A stretch of 8,904 bases of DNA from Candidatus Staskawiczbacteria bacterium RIFOXYD1_FULL_32_13. Lineage in GTDB: Bacteria > Patescibacteriota > Minisyncoccia > Minisyncoccales > Staskawiczbacteraceae. The translations under genes were made by a program, and so were the position numbers. The DNA is taken from positions 1 to 8,904 of the forward strand of contig MHPU01000023.1 in NCBI GenBank assembly GCA_001820485.1, written 5' to 3'. Below are positions 1 to 6,880 of the stretch, piece by piece. Numbering within the stretch: position 1 is the stretch's first letter; each line of letters opens with the position of its first letter. Below the pieces are notes generated by a model. The model was not told where the DNA came from and searched no databases. It saw only the letters and a list, made by a program, of their open reading frames with translations.

Positions 1-1611
1 ATTGTTGGATTTTTTGGTTTTTGGTATTATAGAGATAAAGTTTTTTCCAAAGAGATTTTAAGACTTGAAATTTTAGCCCCAGAGAATACAAAAATGGGAG
101 AGGAAATTGAATATACAGTAAAATATAAAAATAATGGGAATTTTATTTTAGAAAATCCAAAACTAATTTTTGAATTGCCAGAAAATTCTTTAACAGAAGA
201 TAGTAAAACAAGATTTGCAGAAGACCTGCCAAATATTTATCCAGGAGATGAAGATTTTGTAAAGTTTAAAGGCAGACTTTTGGGTAAAGACAATGATTTA
301 AAAGTTGCTCGCGCATGGCTATCTTATACACCCAAAAATCTGACTGCCAGGTATGAATCAGACACAACTTTTACCACAAAAATAGAAACTGTTCCTATCA
401 CAATAGATTTTGATTTGCCAAGCAAGGCTGAAAAAGGAAAAGAACTTTCATATTCTTTAAACTATTTTTCCAATATTGATTATCCTTTAGAAAATTTAAG
501 CGTTAAAATTGATGATGTTTACGGATTTAATTTTGAAAAATCAGAACCAATTTCTTTAGATAATTTAGAATGGAAAATTCCAACATTAGAAAAGACGCAA
601 GGCGGAAGAATAAAAATTACAGGACTTGTTACAGCTGAAAAAGGAAAGCAATTAAATTTTAGAGCTTACATAGGAATGTGGCAACAAGGTCAATTTATAA
701 CCATTAAAGAAAAAAATGTTTTTGTAGATATTATAGAACCTCAAATTTTTATCTCACAACAAATAAATGGTTCTTTAAATTATGTTGCAAATCCCGGAGA
801 AAATTTGCATTTTGAAATATTTTTTAGAAACATTGGCTCTTCAGCTTTTGAGAACTTGCTAGTTTTAGCTAAATTTAATAGCCCTGCATTTGAGACTTCA
901 TCAATAAGTGCTACCGGTGGAGAAATTAGACAACAAGACAATTTAATAGCATTTGACTATAAACAAAATCCAGAGCTAAAATATTTAGCACCTGGGCAAG
1001 AAGGAAAAATTGAGTTTGATGTAAAATTAAAAGATAATTGGGAGTTTTCTGAATCAGAAAGAAATAATTTGTTTATAAAAAATACTATTCAAGTTTTAGA
1101 AGTAAGCCAACAATTTTCAACTAAAGTCAATTCAAAATTAGAAATCTCTCAGAAAGGATATTATTCAAGCCAAGCTGGAATTACAAATTTTGGCCCACTT
1201 CCCCCAAAAGTTGGGGAAGTCACAACTTATGTTATAACATGGCAAGTTAAAAATTTCTCCAATGATGCAAAAAATGTAAAAGTCAAAGCAGTTATGCCTC
1301 AAGGAATAAGTTTAACAGGATTTATTGAGCCAGAAACTGAACTTGCAAGATTTACTTTAGATAGCTTAAGTCGTGAGTTAATTTGGTCTATCGGAGATGT
1401 AAAAGCAGGTCAAACTATTGCCCCAATGTCTTTTCAAATATCCTTAACTCCGCAAATTTACCAGCAGTTTAAGGCGATTGATTTACTTGGCCAAGCTACA
1501 ATTTATGGTGAAGACCAATTCACAAACGCCCTAATTCAAAACACAGCCCCTGCAATAAATACAAATCTTGCCGATGACCTGCCAAATTATAACAAAGGAA
1601 CTATTCAATAA
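1..1611 (+). CDS. Membrane-anchored surface protein with Ig-like/DUF11-type repeats (5'-truncated)
   Basis: The reading frame is open from base 1 with no stop, so the ATG at 94 is internal and the true start lies upstream of the window. The visible N-terminus (IVGFFGFWYYRDK) reads as the end of a transmembrane helix followed by basic residues. A long extracytoplasmic part of beta-rich modules follows. The first begins near LEILAPENTKMGEEIEYTV, and a later one contains GPLPPKVGEVTTY and WSIGDVKAGQT. Phrases such as YTVKYKNNGN and an asparagine-rich, cysteine-free composition fit DUF11/CARDB-like extracellular domains. Recalled resemblance is to large CPR surface proteins ending in a TNL.DDLP-type tail, present here as TNLADDLPNY. 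The likely role is a cell-surface structural or adhesive protein, but the ligand is unknown. The next gene starts 18 nt downstream. Confidence is high that it is coding and moderate for the surface role. Confidence 0.85.
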   Translation: MVGFFGFWYYRDKVFSKEILRLEILAPENTKMGEEIEYTVKYKNNGNFILENPKLIFELPENSLTEDSKTRFAEDLPNIYPGDEDFVKFKGRLLGKDNDLKVARAWLSYTPKNLTARYESDTTFTTKIETVPITIDFDLPSKAEKGKELSYSLNYFSNIDYPLENLSVKIDDVYGFNFEKSEPISLDNLEWKIPTLEKTQGGRIKITGLVTAEKGKQLNFRAYIGMWQQGQFITIKEKNVFVDIIEPQIFISQQINGSLNYVANPGENLHFEIFFRNIGSSAFENLLVLAKFNSPAFETSSISATGGEIRQQDNLIAFDYKQNPELKYLAPGQEGKIEFDVKLKDNWEFSESERNNLFIKNTIQVLEVSQQFSTKVNSKLEISQKGYYSSQAGITNFGPLPPKVGEVTTYVITWQVKNFSNDAKNVKVKAVMPQGISLTGFIEPETELARFTLDSLSRELIWSIGDVKAGQTIAPMSFQISLTPQIYQQFKAIDLLGQATIYGEDQFTNALIQNTAPAINTNLADDLPNYNKGTIQ

Positions 1612-1629
1612 AAATTAAAATATAAAATT

Positions 1630-2541
1630 ATGACAAAAGAAGAAAAAGGTTTTGCATTTTTAGCTCCATTAGTTGTAATAATTGTTTTAGCTATTTTAGC
1701 AATAGTTGGATTTTTAACATTTCAAAAATCACAAGAATTTTCTAAACAAAATAATGATTTACAAAATCAAAATCAGAACCAAAATCAAATAACTTGTACA
1801 CAAGAAGCTAAAATTTGCCCAGATGGATCAGCTGTAGGCAGAACAGGGCCAAATTGCGAATTTGCAGAATGCCCACAAACAAACAATCAAGGAATAAAAA
1901 CTTATACAAATACAGAATATGGATTGGAATTTACATATTCTGAAAAACTAGATTCTGAATTCTTTAATTTACAGAAACCAATAATAATAAAAAGTTTAAA
2001 AACAAACAAAAACATAAAAGACAATTGTTATATAGGCGGAGCAAACCCAGCTTACAAAAGACAGGACATAAAAATAAGTGAAACAAATTTTTGTTTTTCT
2101 CAAAGTTATGACCCAGGAGCAGGATCTGGGGCAAATTTTTATTTTTACACATTTTTAAAAGATAATAATTATTTTACAATTCAATTTCAAATAAATCAGC
2201 CAAACAGTTGCGATCCATATGTTGACACTCCCAAACAAGAAGCATGCCAAAAAGCTTTTCAAGATTACCAAATACTTGTAGACAAACCAATTTTAGATAG
2301 TATTTCTTCTATAAAATTTATTGAAAAAATTAGCAAAGAAGAGTCTTGTATAAATTCTGGAGGAAGTATTTCTGAAATTACTTGTTACTGTGCTCAAACT
2401 ACTAATTTCTATAATTCTTGTTTAGTTGGAGGTTGTACTTGTACTCCAGACCCAACACAAGCTCGAAGAATTAAAAGCTGTGAATGTGGACAAGGAAATT
2501 GCTTTGATGGCTCAAAATGTGTTAAGATAACAAATAATTAA
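1630..2541 (+). CDS. Membrane-anchored, cysteine-rich exported protein
   Basis: This protein of 303 residues has no enzyme signature I recognise. A short positive N-terminus is followed by one hydrophobic helix (about residues 8-31). KGF precedes the helix as in prepilins, but the glutamate expected at +5 is absent, so I read it as a membrane anchor rather than a pilin. A QN repeat linker (residues 45-53) leads to a small four-cysteine module, CTQEAKICPDGSAVGRTGP and onward (C56, C63, C76, C81). Next comes a domain beginning YTNTEYGLEFTY with four cysteines (133, 155, 194, 206). The C-terminal module (residues 240-297) has ten cysteines, including CYC, CTC, CEC and CFDGSKC. The total of 18, an even number, suggests disulphides outside the cytoplasm. 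Both cysteine modules resemble ones I recall from CPR surface proteins. The 20 bases before the ATG contain no G, so there is no Shine-Dalgarno. It probably shares a transcript with the surface-protein gene upstream. Confidence 0.85.
   Translation: MTKEEKGFAFLAPLVVIIVLAILAIVGFLTFQKSQEFSKQNNDLQNQNQNQNQITCTQEAKICPDGSAVGRTGPNCEFAECPQTNNQGIKTYTNTEYGLEFTYSEKLDSEFFNLQKPIIIKSLKTNKNIKDNCYIGGANPAYKRQDIKISETNFCFSQSYDPGAGSGANFYFYTFLKDNNYFTIQFQINQPNSCDPYVDTPKQEACQKAFQDYQILVDKPILDSISSIKFIEKISKEESCINSGGSISEITCYCAQTTNFYNSCLVGGCTCTPDPTQARRIKSCECGQGNCFDGSKCVKITNN
1762..1788 (+). repeat. CAAAAT hexanucleotide tandem repeat coding a QN linker
   Basis: There are four hexamer units (CAAAAT, CAAAAT, CAGAAC, CAAAAT) plus a trailing CAA, all in frame, encoding QNQNQNQNQ. 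The repeat lies between the membrane helix and the first cysteine module. Six-base units can expand or contract without frameshift, so linker length may vary between strains. The synonymous variation in unit three shows it is not a fresh expansion. Confidence 0.75.
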
Positions 2542-2552
2542 TTATTAAAATT

Positions 2553-3944
2553 ATGGCACAAGAAAACTTAATGGAAAAAATAGTGAGTTTTGCAAAACGC
2601 AAAGGCTTTGTTTACCCATCTTCAGAAATTTACGGGGGTTTTGGCGCAATTTATGATTACGGCCCATATGGAGTGGAGTTGGCAAATAATATAAAAAATG
2701 CATGGTGGCAATATATGGTTCAATTTAGAGAGGATATTGTAGGACTTGACTCTGCAATTTTTATGCACCCTAAAATTTGGGAGGCTTCTGGACATGTTGG
2801 AGGATTTTCAGACCCTTTAACAGAATGCAAAAAATGCCATACAAGATCTCGCGTAGATCATTTATTAGAATCAATCGGAGTTTTTGCTGATGAAAAAATG
2901 AGCGTAGAAGAAATAAATAAGTTATTATCTGAAAATGTAAGTAAGTTAAAATGTCCATCTTGCGGAAAGTCCGACTTTACAGAAGTCAAAAAATTTAATT
3001 TGCTCGTAAAATCTAATTTAGGAAATTTTACAGAAGACTGGCAAAAAGATCCCGTTTATTTAAGAGGAGAGACTTGTCAGGGCATTTATGTAAATTATAA
3101 AAATGTGTTAGATTCTAACCGAGTTAAAATTCCTTTTGGAATTGCTCAAATTGGAAAAGCTTTTAGGAATGAAATTACCGCTCGCCAGTTTATTTTCAGA
3201 ACCCGTGAGTTTGAACAAATGGAAATGCAATATTTTGTAAAGCCAGAAGAGGAAATGCAAAAGTACGAAGAACTAAAAGAATACCGCTGGAAATTTTTTA
3301 CAGAATTTTTAATCTTTAAAGAGGAAAATCTAAAATGGCACAAGCATGAAAATTTAGTTTTCTATGCTAAAGAAGCTTATGATATTGAATATAAATTTCC
3401 TTTTGGATTTAAAGAATTAGAAGGTATTCATGCTCGAGGAAATTATGACTTGTCGCAACACACAAAATTCTCTGGCACTAATTTAGATTATTCAGATATC
3501 GATTCAAAAGAAAAATTCATTCCTCATATTATTGAATCTTCAGGAGGAGTAGGTAGAATGCTTTTAGCGTCATTAACAGAATTTTATAATGAAGAGAAAA
3601 CAGAAGAAGGTGACGAACGAATCGTGATGAAATTTCCTATAAAGCTATCCCCTATCAAATTAGCAATTTTTCCATTATTAAAAAACAAACCAGAGCTTGT
3701 AAGCAAAGCCAAAGAAATTTTTAACGAGCAGAAAAAATATTTTATGTGTGAGTTTGATGACAATGGAAATATTGGTAAGCGCTATCGCAGACAAGACGAA
3801 ATTGGCACGTTCGCATGTGCTACAGTGGATTTTCAAACATTAGAAGATAATACCGTCACTCTTCGTGATAGAGACACAATGAGACAAGAACGCATAAGTA
3901 TTTCAGAATTAAAAAATTATATCCAAGAAAAAATTAATAAATAA
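2553..3944 (+). CDS. glyQS: Glycyl-tRNA synthetase, alpha2 (single-chain) type
   Basis: The enzyme charges tRNA-Gly with glycine using ATP in the cytoplasm. It is the homodimeric class II form, unlike the alpha2beta2 enzyme of many bacteria. At 463 residues it has the usual length. The N-terminus carries the family stretch KGFVYPSSEIYGGFGAIYDYGPYG (split here by position: residues 17-40). Two zinc-type pairs follow, C92/C95 and C134/C137. Motif 2 is FRNEITARQFIFRTREFEQ (204-222) and motif 3 is ESSGGVGR (328-335). The C-terminal anticodon-binding domain begins near 364 (KLSPIKLAIFPLL) and contains NIGKRYRRQDEIGT (406-419) and DNTVTLRDRDTMRQ (432-445). A second ATG at 2571 is possible, but neither site has a Shine-Dalgarno. 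I keep 2553, 11 nt after the preceding stop. The next gene follows after only 3 nt. The gene is intact. Confidence 0.97.
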   Translation: MAQENLMEKIVSFAKRKGFVYPSSEIYGGFGAIYDYGPYGVELANNIKNAWWQYMVQFREDIVGLDSAIFMHPKIWEASGHVGGFSDPLTECKKCHTRSRVDHLLESIGVFADEKMSVEEINKLLSENVSKLKCPSCGKSDFTEVKKFNLLVKSNLGNFTEDWQKDPVYLRGETCQGIYVNYKNVLDSNRVKIPFGIAQIGKAFRNEITARQFIFRTREFEQMEMQYFVKPEEEMQKYEELKEYRWKFFTEFLIFKEENLKWHKHENLVFYAKEAYDIEYKFPFGFKELEGIHARGNYDLSQHTKFSGTNLDYSDIDSKEKFIPHIIESSGGVGRMLLASLTEFYNEEKTEEGDERIVMKFPIKLSPIKLAIFPLLKNKPELVSKAKEIFNEQKKYFMCEFDDNGNIGKRYRRQDEIGTFACATVDFQTLEDNTVTLRDRDTMRQERISISELKNYIQEKINK

Positions 3945-3947
3945 ATT

Positions 3948-5225
3948 ATGAAAAAATATAATAAAATTACATTAAAAAATGGATTGAGGGTACTGACAGT
4001 GCCAATGAAAAATGCAAATTCTGTTACTGTGCTAATTTTAGTTGGGACAGGAGCAAAATATGAAACTAAAGAGCAAAACGGCATTTCACATTTTTTAGAA
4101 CATATGTTTTTTAAAGGTACAAAAAAAAGACCAAACACTTTAATAATTTCCGAGACATTAGACAAAATTGGTGGAGAATACAATGCTTTTACTTCAAAAG
4201 AAGTCACAGGATTTTGGGCAAAAGTAGACAAAAAAAATACTGATGTGGCGCTCGATTGGATTTCTGATATGTTTTTAAATTCTAAATTCCAGGAAGAAGA
4301 AATTCAAAGAGAAAAAGGCGTAATTGTAGAAGAATTAAATATGTATTTAGATACTCCAACAGCTTATGTAGGAGAACTTTTTGAAGACCTGCTTTATGGC
4401 AATCAACCAGCTGGTTGGCGAATTGTAGGTGAAAAAGAAAATATTTTAGGCTTTAATAGAGAAATGATTTTAGATTATTTTAAGAATCATTATTCAACAC
4501 AAAACACAGTTGTTTGCGTTGCAGGAGCTATAAACTCAAAGCAAATTGAAAACAAAATTGAAAAATATTTCTCAAAAGTTAAAACAACAGGATTGCCAAA
4601 AAAAGAAGCAACAAAAGAAATTCAAGTAAAACCAGAAGTTTTGATTCATTACAAGAAAACTGATCAAACCCATTTTTGTTTGGGGGTTAGGACGTATAAT
4701 ATGTATGATACTAGAAAATATGCTTTAAGCTTAATGTCTATAATTTTGGGTGGAAATATGAGCTCTCGTCTGTTTATCTCTGTAAGAGAAAGAAATGGCC
4801 TTGGCTATTATATTCATACATCACAAGATACCACAACAGATACAGGCTTTTTAGTGACTCAAGCAGGAATTAAAAATAATAGCCTAGAAAAAGCAATTCA
4901 ATTAGTTTTAGATGAATACAAGGATTTAAAAAATAAAAAAATCACTGCCAAAGAACTAAAAAAAGCCAAAGATTATTTAAGAGGCACCACCTCACTATCT
5001 TTAGACAGTTCAGACTCTCAGGCCTCATTCTATACCTCACAAGAAGTAATGGGCCAAAAACTTTTAAACCCTGAGGAAAAATTAAATTTAATTGACAAAG
5101 TTACCATAAATGATATAAAGAATATAGCAGAAGATATTTTTGTTAATGAAAAATTAAATTTAGCTGTAATCGGCCCAATAGAAGAGTCACAAAAAGAAAA
5201 ATTAGAAAATCTATTAAAACTATAA
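3948..5225 (+). CDS. M16-family zinc metallopeptidase (processing-peptidase-like)
   Basis: At 425 residues this is the usual length for a subfamily-B M16 peptidase, with two homologous halves. The inverted zinc motif HFLEH is at residues 48-52 (ligands H48 and H52, catalytic E51). The third ligand lies 76 residues later in GVIVEELNMY (E128), the spacing of the HxxEH...E signature. The second half carries GGNMSSRLFISVRERNGLGYYI (residues 268-289 by position), with the family's substrate-binding Arg (R280) and Tyr (Y287/Y288). It should therefore be catalytically competent. There is no signal peptide or membrane helix, so it is predicted cytoplasmic, degrading or trimming peptides. No inactive partner subunit is encoded nearby, so it may work as a homodimer. 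The start lies 3 nt after the GlyRS stop, which suggests coupled translation. The substrate cannot be told from sequence. Confidence 0.93.
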   Translation: MKKYNKITLKNGLRVLTVPMKNANSVTVLILVGTGAKYETKEQNGISHFLEHMFFKGTKKRPNTLIISETLDKIGGEYNAFTSKEVTGFWAKVDKKNTDVALDWISDMFLNSKFQEEEIQREKGVIVEELNMYLDTPTAYVGELFEDLLYGNQPAGWRIVGEKENILGFNREMILDYFKNHYSTQNTVVCVAGAINSKQIENKIEKYFSKVKTTGLPKKEATKEIQVKPEVLIHYKKTDQTHFCLGVRTYNMYDTRKYALSLMSIILGGNMSSRLFISVRERNGLGYYIHTSQDTTTDTGFLVTQAGIKNNSLEKAIQLVLDEYKDLKNKKITAKELKKAKDYLRGTTSLSLDSSDSQASFYTSQEVMGQKLLNPEEKLNLIDKVTINDIKNIAEDIFVNEKLNLAVIGPIEESQKEKLENLLKL

Positions 5226-5243
5226 TAAAATCTTATTTTTGTT

Positions 5244-6284
5244 ATGAATAAAGAAAATATAAATACATTAGATGTTTCATGGCAGACAATAGTTAAAATA
5301 TTTTTAGCTGGTTTTATTTTATATATTTTATATTTAGTAAGAGACGTTGCTGTTTGGTTTGCTTTTGCACTAATTATATCATTATTAGTAGAGCCTGCTA
5401 TTAATTTTTTAAGATGGCTAAAACTTCCAAAAATTTTAGCTGTTGTTTTAATTTATTTTTCTGTTTTATTAGTTTTAGGATTTATTGTATATCTTACTGC
5501 CCCACTTTTTGTTTTTGAATTAAAACAATTATATCAAAATATTCCAGAATATTTTGAAAAAATAAATCCATTGTTAAAAAACGTGGGGCTAGAATTTGCC
5601 AAAGATTTTGAAGGACTAACAAAAGATCTTTTATTAAAATTACAAGAAAGTTCTGGGAGCATAGTAAAAGCCATAGTTGCCTTTTTTGGAGGAATTGCTT
5701 CAACAATTTTTATATTTGCTTTAGCATTTTTTATTTCACTAGAAGATAAGGGCCCTGAAAAATTTTTAGTTCTACTTAGCCCAAAAAAATATGAAAGTAC
5801 AATCATAAGCCTTTTTGAGAGGGCACAAAATAAAGTTTCTGGCTGGTTTGGAGCAAGAATTTTAGCATGTCTTTTTGTTGGAGTTGCATCTTTTATAATC
5901 TTTTACCTTTTGGGAATAAAATATGCATTTACATTAGCTTTAATATCCGGGTTTTTAAACTTTGTTCCTTATGTAGGACCTTTAGTAACTTATATTTTAG
6001 TTGCTGGTTTTTCTTTTTTATCTGGCTCATGGATATTAACTTTATACACACTTGTTGCAGTTATCTTAATTCAAGGTATTGAGAACAATTTTTTATCACC
6101 AATTTTAATGAAAAAATTTATTAATCTCCCCCCCGTTTTAGTTTTAATATCATTATTAGTAGGTGGTATAATGTTTGGATTTCTAGGAACAATATTCGCA
6201 GTACCAGTATTTGGAATAATATATGAATTTGTAAAAGAATTTTTAGAAGGCAGAAGAAATGGTCAAGAATTAGCAGAAAATTAA
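5244..6284 (+). CDS. AI-2E/PerM-family polytopic membrane protein
   Basis: This 346-residue protein has the AI-2E transporter (PerM/YdiK/TqsA) layout. There are three N-terminal helices (about 16-32, 35-56, 62-89), then a charged, mostly non-membrane segment (91-138). A helix at 140-166 and about four more follow (roughly 205-228, 229-256, 264-280, 298-330). Family landmarks are FVPYVGP (240-246), QGIENNFLSPILMKK (277-291) and the glycine-rich LVGGIMFGFLGTIFAVP (305-321). Members export small molecules or act as ion antiporters. Few substrates are established, so autoinducer-2 export should not be assumed. It is the last gene of the five-gene run, followed by a terminator hairpin. The start ATG has only one G in the preceding 20 bases. 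A run of seven C at 6128-6134 is in frame with the family pattern downstream, so I see no frameshift. Confidence 0.92.
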   Translation: MNKENINTLDVSWQTIVKIFLAGFILYILYLVRDVAVWFAFALIISLLVEPAINFLRWLKLPKILAVVLIYFSVLLVLGFIVYLTAPLFVFELKQLYQNIPEYFEKINPLLKNVGLEFAKDFEGLTKDLLLKLQESSGSIVKAIVAFFGGIASTIFIFALAFFISLEDKGPEKFLVLLSPKKYESTIISLFERAQNKVSGWFGARILACLFVGVASFIIFYLLGIKYAFTLALISGFLNFVPYVGPLVTYILVAGFSFLSGSWILTLYTLVAVILIQGIENNFLSPILMKKFINLPPVLVLISLLVGGIMFGFLGTIFAVPVFGIIYEFVKEFLEGRRNGQELAEN

Positions 6285-6307
6285 ATTTTTAGATCTATTA
6301 CTAAAAC

Positions 6308-6339
6308 AAAAACAGCTAAAAATTTATAAGCTGTTTTTT
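6308..6339. terminator. Intrinsic terminator, probably bidirectional
   Basis: AAAAACAGCT (6308-6317) is perfectly complementary to AGCTGTTTTT (6329-6338), giving a 10-bp stem with an 11-nt loop. T6334-T6339 gives the U-tract for the + strand operon. A6308-A6312 gives a shorter one for the opposing gene that ends at 6349. The position between two convergent stops (6284 and 6349) supports this reading. The GC core is only CAGCT, so the hairpin is modest. Confidence 0.8.
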
Positions 6340-6348
6340 ATTACATTC

Positions 6349-6801
6349 TTATTTTAATATAATAAATGAAATAATTACAATTACAATTTGAATTGATATA
6401 CGATAAAAATTAGATATTTTTTTATCTCTTAAAAAATGAATATACTTTCGATGAAAAATATCATGTATTTTTAAAATTTTATTTGGTAGAATAGCTGATA
6501 AAACTGTTAAAAAATCTGGGGCAATCGAAATAAGGGCATAAATAAAAAATATTAAACTTTTATTTGTAAAAATAAATATAAATAAAACTCCCAAAGCAAA
6601 ATCAATAAATAAATAAAATAATTCTGGTAAAGCTTTTTTAAAATTTGTTCGTATGTTCTTTAAATTATCTATTGGATATTCTATATGAGGAAATAAATCT
6701 AAAAAATAATGACTCAAAAGAGCCATCATAATACCCAAAATTGGATTATTAAATAAACTCCCTACTGCTGTTCCAAAAATTATGTGAACTAATAAAATCA
6801 T
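6349..6801 (-). CDS. Small polytopic membrane protein with SHxxLDxxPH motif
   Basis: I cannot name this 150-residue protein. It has about five hydrophobic helices (roughly 1-17, 19-38, 59-79, 82-104, 133-149). Polar residues stand out at helix ends: H6, SHYFLDLFPHIEY (H31, D35, H39), the PD pair at 95-96 within ISIAPDFLTV, and a late cluster HDIFHRKYIHFLR (H113, H117, H122). This spread of His and Asp in a small membrane protein recalls the YdjM/DUF457 group of predicted membrane-bound metal-dependent hydrolases. That is a resemblance in style, not a proven match. The gene runs opposite to its neighbours, with a candidate promoter overlapping the metG start and the shared terminator at its 3' end. 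AAGG in its leader lies too far upstream to be a normal Shine-Dalgarno. Confidence is high that it is a gene and low on function. Confidence 0.8.
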   Translation of the reverse strand: MILLVHIIFGTAVGSLFNNPILGIMMALLSHYFLDLFPHIEYPIDNLKNIRTNFKKALPELFYLFIDFALGVLFIFIFTNKSLIFFIYALISIAPDFLTVLSAILPNKILKIHDIFHRKYIHFLRDKKISNFYRISIQIVIVIISFIILK

Positions 6802-6815
6802 AAATTTATTGATTT

Positions 6816-6834
6816 TTACCTTTTAAAAAGGTAA
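6816..6834. promoter_or_regulatory. Perfect 19-bp palindrome in the divergent intergenic region
   Basis: TTACCTTTT (6816-6824), a central A, then AAAAGGTAA (6826-6834) form a perfect 9+1+9 inverted repeat in the 68-bp gap between two divergent starts. It could be an operator for a dimeric regulator. Alternatively it could form a small hairpin in the leader of the minus-strand gene. There is no T-tract after it, so it is not a typical terminator. Confidence 0.5.
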
Positions 6835-6851
6835 TATCAAGCTAATAAACT

Positions 6852-6880
6852 ATTATACAATAAAATACTATGGAAAACAA
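6852..6880 (-). promoter_or_regulatory. Candidate sigma70-type promoter for the minus-strand membrane gene
   Basis: Read on the minus strand, TATAAT (6857 down to 6852) is preceded by TTGTTT (6880 down to 6875) with a 17-bp spacer. This predicts a transcript start near 6845 and a leader of about 44 nt that contains the 19-bp palindrome. The -35 element lies inside the first codons of metG. In DNA this AT-rich a perfect TATAAT can occur by chance. The correct spacing and position raise the odds. Confidence 0.4.

Larger units (their letters stand above)
1..6339 (+). other. Probable five-gene transcription unit
   Basis: Five + strand genes follow one another with gaps of 18, 11, 3 and 18 nt. 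I see no terminator-like hairpin between them, and the run ends at the hairpin at 6308-6338. The promoter is not in the window. Internal promoters cannot be excluded, because the AT-rich gaps (for example TATAAAATT before 1630) resemble -10 boxes by composition alone. Confidence 0.6.

Noticed and set aside
94..96. ATG at 94 as the start of the first gene
   Set aside because: The same frame is open back to base 1 and encodes the end of a transmembrane helix plus the beginning of the first extracellular module, so this ATG is internal.
1197..1220. Hairpin ACTTCCCC / GGGGAAGT inside the surface-protein gene
   Set aside because: It codes GPLPPKVGEVTTY, which I recall as a conserved segment of this protein family. 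Codon choice at LPP and VGE explains the complementarity, and there is no T-tract.
1645..1690. KGF plus hydrophobic helix as a type IV prepilin signal
   Set aside because: The glutamate expected at position +5 of the mature pilin is missing and a proline follows, so a plain membrane anchor fits better.
1964..2152. Short antisense open frames within the coding genes
   Set aside because: They lie opposite well-supported proteins, have composition expected of reverse frames in AT-rich DNA, and show no motif.
3525..3570. GlyRS motif 3 reads ESSGGVGR rather than EPS.GVDR
   Set aside because: The invariant Arg is present and a Gly before it also occurs in eukaryotic GlyRS (GLGR), so this is ordinary family variation.
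6128..6134. Run of seven C in the AI-2E gene as a phase-variable or frameshifted site
   Set aside because: The family pattern continues in the same frame on both sides (FINLPPVLVLISLLVGG), so no shift is present. One run is weak evidence for phase variation.
6856..6861. TACAAT as a -10 box giving a near-leaderless metG transcript
   Set aside because: The spacing to ATG would fit, but no -35-like hexamer lies at the right distance and the box overlaps the stronger minus-strand TATAAT. It was left out of the feature list.
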